Notes under the pieces: generated by a model
Seen by the model: only the letters and a program-made list of their open reading frames with translations
Told to the model about the DNA's origin: nothing
The model's database searches: none
Program-made: the position numbers and the translations under genes
In this document: positions 6,596 to 13,346 of the stretch, piece by piece
How positions within the stretch are numbered: position 1 is the first letter of the stretch
How the letters are laid out: the number at the start of each line of letters is the position of its first letter
Virus record (IMG/VR): IMGVR_UViG_3300036719_001457
Location: 1 to 22,343 of that record
Source of the DNA: a virus
Length of the DNA: 22,343 nt
Direction: 5' to 3' (one strand)

Positions 6596-8455
6596 ATGAG
6601 CGACCAATACAAGAGTCTACGCACAGTAATCCTTGAACTTCAAGCAGCACCCGTAAAAACAGGGCACAAAGAGCGAGAAGTGTGGAAGACCGCTAGTGGT
6701 CACTACGGTGCAAAGAATCCATCTGGAACCGTGGACTACTTTGATGACGAGCAAAAAGCAAAGGTGTACTCAAAAGGACAGGGACGCGGTGGCAGCGTGG
6801 ATCACGGCACAGTTGACTCTTCTCGGGAAGTGTCACTAGATCAAGACGGGTACGCAAAAGACAAGACTGTGGATCAAAAGCAAAAACCACAGGCACAGGC
6901 TGCTGAAGCACCTGCTCCCGCTGCTGCATCTCAAGCCAAACCACAAGCAGCACCACAACAAGGCAAGCCCGCAGATCAGCCCACCAAAACCGCTAAAGAT
7001 CAACCACAGCCTGAAGAAGAGCATCCTGATGTAGCCGCAGAAGACCCACAAACAGTTTTTGATGCAGCGTTTCGTGAAGACCCTGTGGGCAGCGGAAAAC
7101 TAAAACCTGATATTCGCAAGGCTAATGTGGTAGCCAATGCTATCAAAACCGAAACCTTTGCTGGCCCACGAGACGACAGCGAATCCGTATTCGGTGACGC
7201 AAACGCAGAAAAACAATTCACCGATGAAATGAACCACGCAGCACTTGCTGCTCTGCGTGGGCAAAAAGTGATTGACTTTGAGTTGTGTGACAAGATGTTT
7301 TCTCAAGTTGGTTTCTGCTACGACCGCAAGGGTGAAAAGACCACAAAGGGTATTGTGCGTAAAGAGATGCCGCAATTCTCTTCACAGGTTGATCCCAAGA
7401 AGCCTGATTCGCCTGCATTCAAGGCTCTCATGGCAGGCAAGGGATACACTAGTCCTGAACAAGTAACTCCCGAAGACTTGAAACTAGAAGTCAACATGGA
7501 GAAGGCGTATCAGGAAGCACTCAAAGACGCAGGCTACGAGATCAACGATCAGGAAGTGGATGCCACTTCACTCAAGCCTATTCAGGGTGAACTACTAGGC
7601 TCCAAAGTTGCAGCCATGTACGGCACACTCGTAGCCGCACAGCAAGACCCACAAAACTACGGCAAGGCTGCTGCTCGCCTGCTTGAACCCATCTATGTAA
7701 GCGACGGCTATGTGATTGACGGGCATCACCGTTGGGCAGCACAATGTGCAGTAGATATTGCAAACGGTCAAGGCACAAATGCCAAGATGAGAACCCGAAC
7801 CATTACCAAGGGTGGCAAGGCAGTACCTATTGATGAAATTATCCAGTTCTCAAACAAGTTCCAACAGGATGCAGGACTAATGAGCCAAAGCCGCTCGGGT
7901 GCAACTGTGGGTGAGAAGCCAAAGGAAGAAAAGAAGGAGAAGCCCATGAAAGAAGGATTCGTAGACCCCCGTTCGTCTCGTGAGCGTTTGGTTGAGTCGC
8001 TGCTTGAAGCCGTAAAGGTAAAGCGTGATCGCAACCCACAACTAGGAACCATTGGCTACGGTGTAGACACCGATGACCCTGCACGATTCGTGGGATCAAA
8101 CAAACCACTCAAGACTCGCAAGACTGATGCAATGGGCAACCTGCTTCCCAAGCCAAGCGCAAAGGGGTGGAAGGCAAGCGCAGCAGCCACAGGTAATGCC
8201 ATTGAGATGGCACAGCAACTCATTGCCACCATGAACATCAAGCCCGCAGGCACAAAGTTTGAAGTGTACGGAGAGAAAAACGGTAAGCCGTATACACTCA
8301 AGGTCAAGAAGATCAAGAAGATGGGCATAGATACTTACGAGACTGCTGGTAGCCGAGAGGTTGAACTCAAAGCAGCAGGCACAGGGCTACAGGTTCTAGA
8401 CAAGCGTACCCGCAAAATTGTACTAGATCGTGGCAACGACATGTTGTGGGACTAA
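6596..8455 (+). CDS. Large modular protein with ParB-like domain
   Basis: A 619-residue protein, ATG 6596. The N-terminus MSDQYKSLRTVILELQ has ILE at 12-14, a capsid-targeting-like leader. Residues 95-145 are a Pro/Ala/Gln-rich linker. Residues about 150-420 form a domain whose clearest motif is YVIDGHHRWAAQ at about 369-380, the signature of the ParB/sulfiredoxin-like fold (nuclease or nucleotide-binding), preceded by SLKPIQGELLGSK. Four further modules follow: KEGFVDPRSSRERLVESLLEAVKVKRDR with a second LxE (LLE), a TIGYGVDTDD segment, an AIEMAQQLIATMNIKPAGTK helix, and a beta-rich C-terminus with ELKAAGTGLQVLDKRT. The ParB-like fold is recognised from the motif alone; activity is not established. 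It is likely a virion or packaged protein. Confidence 0.85.
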   Translation: MSDQYKSLRTVILELQAAPVKTGHKEREVWKTASGHYGAKNPSGTVDYFDDEQKAKVYSKGQGRGGSVDHGTVDSSREVSLDQDGYAKDKTVDQKQKPQAQAAEAPAPAAASQAKPQAAPQQGKPADQPTKTAKDQPQPEEEHPDVAAEDPQTVFDAAFREDPVGSGKLKPDIRKANVVANAIKTETFAGPRDDSESVFGDANAEKQFTDEMNHAALAALRGQKVIDFELCDKMFSQVGFCYDRKGEKTTKGIVRKEMPQFSSQVDPKKPDSPAFKALMAGKGYTSPEQVTPEDLKLEVNMEKAYQEALKDAGYEINDQEVDATSLKPIQGELLGSKVAAMYGTLVAAQQDPQNYGKAAARLLEPIYVSDGYVIDGHHRWAAQCAVDIANGQGTNAKMRTRTITKGGKAVPIDEIIQFSNKFQQDAGLMSQSRSGATVGEKPKEEKKEKPMKEGFVDPRSSRERLVESLLEAVKVKRDRNPQLGTIGYGVDTDDPARFVGSNKPLKTRKTDAMGNLLPKPSAKGWKASAAATGNAIEMAQQLIATMNIKPAGTKFEVYGEKNGKPYTLKVKKIKKMGIDTYETAGSREVELKAAGTGLQVLDKRTRKIVLDRGNDMLWD

Positions 8456-8456
8456 A

Positions 8457-9002
8457 ATGAAAGACTTCAAGGACTTACGAGATCACGCATTCAACTCACT
8501 TCAGAGATTATTCTTTGAAGAGTTTGATGCTGAACTCACCGAAAGCAAAATAGTTCTTGATATGCCTAATTTTGATCGTGAAGATGTGATTGCGTATCTT
8601 GACGAAGAAGGCATTGAGTGGGAAGAAAAAGACGGCGTGATTGAGATTCTTGATCCTGTGGAGCAAGCAGATATTGATGTGGAAATTGAAGCCGAAGAAG
8701 ACGAAGAGATTGAAGAATCGGTTGAAGTGCAAACCGAAATGATTAACGAGGCTGCTGCTCGTCGCAAGATCGTGGTTCGTAAAGGCAAGAAGCGAATCAT
8801 TTTCAAGTGCGGACCGGGCATGATGAAAAAGGGCGCAAGAGTGTGTGTGCGACGACCGGGTTCTCAACTACGCAAACTCAAGATGCGCTCCAAGCGGTCT
8901 GCTCGCAAGGCTCGTTCCAAGCGTAATGTGGCTAGAAGACGGCGTAAAATTTCTATGCGTAAACGGCTCTCGTTCGGCTTGCGTCCACGCAAGCGCAAGT
9001 AA
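8457..9002 (+). CDS. Acidic-front, basic-rear protein with INE processing site
   Basis: A 181-residue protein; ATG 8457 sits two bases after the previous TAA, so translation is probably coupled. The N-terminus MKDFKDLRDHAFNSLQRLFF leads to LTE near residue 30. Residues 31-95 are very acidic (IEAEEDEEIEESVEV), then MINE (96-99) and AAARRKIVVRKGKKR. The last 80 residues are extremely Arg/Lys-rich (RSARKARSKRNVARRRRK) with a Cys pair (FKCGPGMMKKGARVCVRR). The layout suggests a neutralising acidic propeptide followed, after an (I)xE cut, by a DNA-binding core protein. T4 internal proteins and protamine-like proteins are analogies only. Confidence 0.85.
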   Translation: MKDFKDLRDHAFNSLQRLFFEEFDAELTESKIVLDMPNFDREDVIAYLDEEGIEWEEKDGVIEILDPVEQADIDVEIEAEEDEEIEESVEVQTEMINEAAARRKIVVRKGKKRIIFKCGPGMMKKGARVCVRRPGSQLRKLKMRSKRSARKARSKRNVARRRRKISMRKRLSFGLRPRKRK

Positions 9003-9019
9003 AAACAGGAAACTACACC

Positions 9020-9838
9020 ATGATTCAATGTGACAAGACACCCAACGGTGGTCGTATACAGGTTCGCAGCAACGATTCCCAAGCGGATATTGGTTTCGTG
9101 CTTTCCGATCAAACTGAAACTCCGCTGACTCTATACATCAACGAAGAGTACGGCAGCGATCCACGCCTCACACTGGCAGTAATCGACAGTCTTGTGGAGC
9201 GTTACGCTTCTCCTGTTGTGTGGTTCCGTACAGGCAACGCAGAGTTGCGGTATCTGCCGTACATATCAAACACAGTCTACAGGCACTCCACAGTTCACGA
9301 ACAGTCGCTATTCACTCGCCCGTTCAACGACAGCAAAGCGTTTACACGAATCTATTCTCTTGCAGAAGCCATGAGCAATTACGCACTGGTTCGTTCTGTA
9401 AACGAAGAACTACAAATATTTGACAGATACGCTGTGCTGTCCAAGTTTAGGAAAGCGTTAAAACCACTGGAATTCATCACCATGAAAGAAGAGTGTGACT
9501 ACAATATACAGACCGCGTGTGTGGACGCAACCCGTAACACCATTCAGCACGGCAAGGAGAACTTGGATGCCACAGGCTCGTACTCGGCGGCTTTTCAAAA
9601 AGTGCTACACGAATTGGAAGCGAAACAGGCGAGCGGCTCGTATTCGTTTGACGCAAAAACCGCGTATCTGCGTGAAGTCGTGGTTGGAGTGTGTCTACCA
9701 GCAATCGTCCTGTTTGGTAGCAGCAATCCATTCACACAGGCTGTGACCGAATCATTTATTCGTGGTGCTGCGGAGTACGCACGAATATCGGAAGAGTTGC
9801 TAGAAGGCTACGAAGCCGCACTCAAGTATTCAAACTAG
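9020..9838 (+). CDS. Unknown acidic protein
   Basis: A 272-residue protein; ATG 9020 follows aacaggaa. It has no Lys-rich segment or capsid-targeting-like leader and so differs from most neighbours. The first 100 residues are beta-rich (GGRIQVRSNDSQADIGFVLS, then PLTLYINEEY), the rest helical (SKAFTRIYSLAEAMSNYALV, VVGVCLPAIVLFGSSNPF, GAAEYARISEELLEGYEAAL). The VVVGVCLPAIVLFG stretch near 222-235 could be a buried or membrane helix. I do not recognise the family. Confidence 0.75.
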   Translation: MIQCDKTPNGGRIQVRSNDSQADIGFVLSDQTETPLTLYINEEYGSDPRLTLAVIDSLVERYASPVVWFRTGNAELRYLPYISNTVYRHSTVHEQSLFTRPFNDSKAFTRIYSLAEAMSNYALVRSVNEELQIFDRYAVLSKFRKALKPLEFITMKEECDYNIQTACVDATRNTIQHGKENLDATGSYSAAFQKVLHELEAKQASGSYSFDAKTAYLREVVVGVCLPAIVLFGSSNPFTQAVTESFIRGAAEYARISEELLEGYEAALKYSN

Positions 9839-9870
9839 ATACTTTGTTGAATATTTCATAAATTACACAC

Positions 9871-9877
9871 CTAGATA
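9871..9877 (+). promoter_or_regulatory. Variant promoter box CTAGATA
   Basis: CTAGATA lies 25 bases before ATG 9896 and is followed by ctattaggagattaaact. Box and leader align with the leader of the 20509(-) gene (CTAAATA, then tataggagattattcta). A second CTAGATA at 9835 overlaps the preceding stop codon. Confidence 0.45.
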
Positions 9878-9895
9878 CTATTAGGAGATTAAACT

Positions 9896-10063
9896 ATGCC
9901 AAACATGAGAGATATGCTGCTATGGATGCAACAGCAACAGAACAAGCCTGAATTCGCTGCTGCCAAGCGGTGGATGGAACGCAACCAAACTCCACTTCCC
10001 CAACAGCCCAAGACTGAACCCGAAGTGGAAGCGGTTGATGAACAGCCATCTGAAGACGAATAA
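9896..10063 (+). CDS. Small 55-residue Gln/Pro/Glu-rich protein
   Basis: ATG 9896 follows taggag at ideal distance, and TAA ends at 10063, two bases before the next ATG. The protein is amphipathic: a Met/Gln-rich helix (MPNMRDMLLWMQQQQNKPEF), then AAAKRWMERN, then a Pro-rich and acidic tail (PEVEAVDEQPSEDE). Short length makes function calling impossible. It could be a small regulatory or chaperone-like phage protein. The strong ribosome site and tight coupling to the nuclease gene make it likely to be translated. Confidence 0.7.
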   Translation: MPNMRDMLLWMQQQQNKPEFAAAKRWMERNQTPLPQQPKTEPEVEAVDEQPSEDE

Positions 10064-10065
10064 GT

Positions 10066-10731
10066 ATGAAATCTTTTCGTCATGCTTTTGTGAATATTTC
10101 GGGGGATATAACAGCCGCAGAGGCAAACGGCTCTCGGCAGTACACAACACCCGATGGAGTTTTCCCGTCTGTGACTACTGTTACAGGATGGGCAAAGCGA
10201 AAGTTCTTCGCAAAATGGCGACGAGAGAATCCCGAAGAGTCCAAACGAATCCTGTCTCGTGGCACTCGGGTTCATGCTCTTATAGAGGACTATTTACAGA
10301 ACCGTTTTGAGGCTTCGCTGCAAGAAGCCGCAGGCACGGAAGAGTTGGATATGTTCCACACCATGCAGCCGTATTTGGACTGCATTGACAACATTCGTGC
10401 GGTTGAAGTACCCCTGTGGTCAAAGAAAATTGGATTGGCAGGACGCACCGACTGTATTGCAGAATACAACGGCAACCTGTCCGTGGTGGACTTCAAGACT
10501 TCCAAGAATCCCAAGAGTGAAGACGCAATTGGTGATTATTTTACTCAAGGAGCCGCATACGCGCTCATGTGGCAAGACCTGACAGGGCAGCGAGTGGACA
10601 ATATTACAATCATCATGGGTGTAGCCAGCACAGGCGAGTGCCAAGTGTTTGAAGCCCACACCCGCGATTGGGTGGAACCCCTCGTGGACGCTATTGCACT
10701 ATGGAAATCCGAACAGGTTTCTACGGTCTAA
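10066..10731 (+). CDS. PD-(D/E)XK nuclease (RecB/Cas4-like fold)
   Basis: A 221-residue protein; ATG 10066, two bases after the previous stop. Visible core motifs are GTRVHALIE (66-74), AVEVPLW (112-118), GRTDCI (126-131), VVDFKTSK (140-147) and QGAAYALMW (161-169). These match the His helix, Glu, G-x-x-D, D-x-K and Q-x-x-x-Y elements of the RecB-type PD-(D/E)XK superfamily, so the metal-binding Asp129, Asp142 and the catalytic Lys144 are present. Phage enzymes of this type act in DNA recombination, repair or host DNA breakdown. The exact subfamily is not decided. It overlaps the promoter box of the next gene. Confidence 0.9.
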   Translation: MKSFRHAFVNISGDITAAEANGSRQYTTPDGVFPSVTTVTGWAKRKFFAKWRRENPEESKRILSRGTRVHALIEDYLQNRFEASLQEAAGTEELDMFHTMQPYLDCIDNIRAVEVPLWSKKIGLAGRTDCIAEYNGNLSVVDFKTSKNPKSEDAIGDYFTQGAAYALMWQDLTGQRVDNITIIMGVASTGECQVFEAHTRDWVEPLVDAIALWKSEQVSTV

Positions 10732-10734
10732 ATA
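10728..10734 (+). promoter_or_regulatory. Putative late promoter box CTAAATA
   Basis: CTAAATA overlaps the nuclease stop codon and lies 21 bases before ATG 10749, with a ggggtg ribosome site between. The shorter distance still leaves room for a short leader. Confidence 0.55.
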
Positions 10735-10748
10735 ATGGGGTGAAACCC

Positions 10749-11966
10749 ATGAATTCCTTTATTCCCTTTCTAGCCGAATCCCTGAAAAGCACAGGGGGCA
10801 AGAATGTACATTTAGAGCATCTTGAAGACGAAATCTTCAACAGCGGTTTTGCAGGCTTCTCAAAAGCAATGAACTCTCTGCGTGGTGTGGTGCAGTCTCT
10901 ACACGGCAATGAAACCGTGCCATACGATATTTCAGTCAAGTGGGACGGTGCGCCTGCTGTCATCATGGGCATCAACCCCGAGAACGGCAAGTTTTTTGTG
11001 GGCACAAAGAGTGTGTTCAACAAGACACCCAAGATTAACTACACCGATGCAGACATTAATGCCAACCATCCTGCTGACGGGCTGAACGCCAAACTCAAAC
11101 TGGCACTCAAGTATTTCAAGACACTCCGCATCAAAACCATTCTGCAAGGCGATCTGCTGTTTGACAGCGAGACACGCAAGACTGAAACCATTGACGGCAA
11201 GCGGTACATTACATTCCAGCCCAACACCATCAAGTACGCGGTTGATCCGCAGTCCCATTTGGGCACACGAATCGGAGGAGCCAAGATTGGTATTGTGTTC
11301 CACACCGAATACGGTGGTGACAGCATGGCTGATCTGCGTGTTGTGCGGTTCAACCCTTCACTTGAAGGACTAGCCAAAAGCAAAACCGTATGGTACGACA
11401 ACGCCACCTACCGATTCTCTCGTGGTGACGGCTTGTTTACCACCAAAGATATTGCACACATCAATACCCAAATAGACGATATTATTCGTGAGGGTATTGG
11501 GTTGCGAGCAGTAATGAACGGGCTAGCCAAAAACACAGCAGTTGTAGCCGAGATCAAGATGTATTTCAACAGCATTATCCGTAGCGGCCGCGAACTAGGC
11601 GATACCAATGAACTGCTAACATTCCTGTCTGCTAAAGTGGATGCCAAGCGTAAAGAACGAAAAACCAAAGTTCCTGCCAAAACACCAACCCCAACACTGG
11701 ATTATGTGCGTAACAACCGCAACCAAATCAATCGGCTGTTCACGCTACATAATCGTGTAGCACAGATCAAGAAGTATGTGCTAGGCAAATTGGGAACCCT
11801 GTCCACAGAGTTTGGAACATTTGTGCAGAAGGGTGACAAGTATGTGGCAACAGTTCCCGAAGGGTTTGTTGCAATAGATCGTTTGAGTAACGATGCGGTG
11901 AAATTAGTTGATCGCATTGAGTTTTCAAAGGCTAACTTCACGATTTCCAAATCGTGGAAACAGTAA
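10749..11966 (+). CDS. Nucleotidyltransferase (ligase-like KxDG) with capsid-targeting-like leader
   Basis: A 405-residue protein. ATG 10749 is preferred over an upstream in-frame ATG at 10668, which lies inside the nuclease gene; a ggggtg site and the leader MNSFIPFLAE support it. LAE at 8-10 fits the T4 prohead-protease rule. VKWDGAPA at 63-70 matches motif I (K-x-D-G) of the covalent nucleotidyltransferase superfamily (DNA/RNA ligases, capping enzymes), with Lys64 as candidate adenylated residue. Possible further motifs are FFVGTKSVF, ILQGDLLF, IGIVFHTEY and EGFV (371-374). I recall the family as an uncharacterised one frequent in T4-like aquatic phages. A ligase-like activity is inferred and the later motifs are not certain. 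The C-terminal half is helical and Lys-rich. Confidence 0.85.
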   Translation: MNSFIPFLAESLKSTGGKNVHLEHLEDEIFNSGFAGFSKAMNSLRGVVQSLHGNETVPYDISVKWDGAPAVIMGINPENGKFFVGTKSVFNKTPKINYTDADINANHPADGLNAKLKLALKYFKTLRIKTILQGDLLFDSETRKTETIDGKRYITFQPNTIKYAVDPQSHLGTRIGGAKIGIVFHTEYGGDSMADLRVVRFNPSLEGLAKSKTVWYDNATYRFSRGDGLFTTKDIAHINTQIDDIIREGIGLRAVMNGLAKNTAVVAEIKMYFNSIIRSGRELGDTNELLTFLSAKVDAKRKERKTKVPAKTPTPTLDYVRNNRNQINRLFTLHNRVAQIKKYVLGKLGTLSTEFGTFVQKGDKYVATVPEGFVAIDRLSNDAVKLVDRIEFSKANFTISKSWKQ

Positions 11967-11974
11967 AGAGTTGG

Positions 11975-11989
11975 TGCACCGCAAGTGCA
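11975..11989 (+). other. Small hairpin in the leader before 12009
   Basis: TGCAC and GTGCA can pair across a five-base loop, 9 bases after the ligase-like gene stop and just before the gggaggtgat ribosome site. There is no T-tract, so it is not a terminator. It might affect translation of the next gene; evidence is weak. Confidence 0.3.
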
Positions 11990-12008
11990 TTACGGGAGGT
12001 GATCTAAA

Positions 12009-13292
12009 GTGGCTAAATCTATAAAGGATACACGACGAAGCAAAACTATTGTAGTTGCTTTCGGTCGTTTTCAGCCACCAACTTCGGGACACCAACTCCT
12101 TTTCAACAAGGTGGTAGACACGGCACACAAAATGGGAGCAGATCACGCGATTGGGTTTAGTCGCAGTCACGATCCCAAAAAGAATCCGTTGTCGCCATCT
12201 CGTAAATATTTTTGGTTGAAACGCCTATTCCCGGGAGTACATTTTTTAAACTCTGAAAAGATAAAGACCCCATTTGATCTGCTGTACACGCTTGCAGAGA
12301 TGGGGTACGAGCATGTGGTGTTTGTGGGTGGCGAAGATCGCAGCGAAGACTACGATGACAAAAACATCCGTAAACTAATGAAGCACTCTGATCCTAAACG
12401 CCGACTAAAACTAAAGCGTTACGATTTCGTCATGGCAGGCAAGCGTGATCCCAAAGCAACAGGTGTGCAGGGCATGAGTGCCAGCAAGATGCGAGCCGCT
12501 GCCGAACAAGACAACAAGAAATCGTTTGCACAAGGAATGCCGTCTGCTGCGAGTCGTGACGATACTGTTCGCCTGTTTGATGAACTACAGCGTGGAATGC
12601 GTAAGGGCATGAAAGAAGAGTTTGACTTTACTGAACTGTACCATACCGCTGCTGCCAATATTATTGAAAGCGACAAGAACAAGCGTCGCCCACCCACACC
12701 CGGTCAGACAGGTGGATTCTCCAAGCACAACACACAGTTCCCAACCCCACCGTGCAAGATTGACGAAGACTTGGGTGATTGGTTCAAGCAGAAGTGGGTA
12801 AACATTGGTGGCAAGCGTGATCCAAAAACTGGAGAGTACCCCCCGTGTGGTCGCAAGAGTGCCAGCGAAGGCGGTTCGTACCCCAAGTGCCGACCTATGC
12901 GTAAGGTGGGCAAGACTCCTGAAACTGTGGGCGAGATGTCACCCAAGGAACGCAAGGCTGCTGTGTCACAAAAGCGACGAGCAGAATCCAAAGCGTCCAA
13001 GAGCGGCAAGGGCAACAAGCCTGTAATGACCAGCCACAAGTCTTTAGAAGAGGACTCGTCGTGCCCACGCACTCCGCAAAACAATGCTGAAAACACATGG
13101 GTAGCAGTAAAGGGCGGCAAGGTATATTTTTATATTGGTCGGTGCAGCCAGCCGTATCAAATATTCGGCAACGACGCAGTTTCAGCCATCCGTTACGGGG
13201 AAGAAATCTATGTAACACTCCGTAACGGCAAAACCGCTATTTACCGAATAAACAACGGGCGAACGGTTTACGGTCCCGTCCGCATGACCTGA
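12009..13292 (+). CDS. Cytidylyltransferase-like protein with Cys-rich and beta modules
   Basis: A 427-residue protein with a GTG start at 12009, chosen for the strong gggaggtgat site. Residues 13-165 form a nucleotidyltransferase domain: VVAFGRFQPPTSGHQLLF at 15-32 has the G-x-x-x-x-x-(H/T)-x-G-H signature of NMN adenylyl/cytidylyltransferases (the usual first His is Thr25), VFVGGEDRSEDYDD, and MSASKMR (156-162), the S-x-S-x-x-R-like motif. A second region has (I)xE sites (ANIIE, CKIDE) and the module DLGDWFKQKWVNIGGKRD with a PPCGRKSASEGG...YPKCRPM Cys pair, which I recall from aquatic phage proteins. A beta-rich tail ends in RINNGRTVYGPV. NAD synthesis or nucleotide modification could be the role; this is inferred. 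Confidence 0.85.
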   Translation: MAKSIKDTRRSKTIVVAFGRFQPPTSGHQLLFNKVVDTAHKMGADHAIGFSRSHDPKKNPLSPSRKYFWLKRLFPGVHFLNSEKIKTPFDLLYTLAEMGYEHVVFVGGEDRSEDYDDKNIRKLMKHSDPKRRLKLKRYDFVMAGKRDPKATGVQGMSASKMRAAAEQDNKKSFAQGMPSAASRDDTVRLFDELQRGMRKGMKEEFDFTELYHTAAANIIESDKNKRRPPTPGQTGGFSKHNTQFPTPPCKIDEDLGDWFKQKWVNIGGKRDPKTGEYPPCGRKSASEGGSYPKCRPMRKVGKTPETVGEMSPKERKAAVSQKRRAESKASKSGKGNKPVMTSHKSLEEDSSCPRTPQNNAENTWVAVKGGKVYFYIGRCSQPYQIFGNDAVSAIRYGEEIYVTLRNGKTAIYRINNGRTVYGPVRMT

Positions 13293-13309
13293 CAGGAATA
13301 TTTCACAGC

Positions 13310-13316
13310 CTAAATA
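13310..13316 (+). promoter_or_regulatory. Putative late promoter box CTAAATA
   Basis: CTAAATA in the 54-base gap before the large polyprotein-like gene. Its start ATG 13347 lies 37 bases downstream behind acaaggaa. Confidence 0.6.
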
Positions 13317-13346
13317 CTGAAAACACATTTACAAGGAATTCCACTC

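Noticed and set aside
10668-10748. Upstream ATG start for the ligase-like gene
   Set aside because: It lies inside the nuclease gene, upstream of the CTAAATA box; ATG 10749 has a ribosome site and the MNSFIPFLAE leader.
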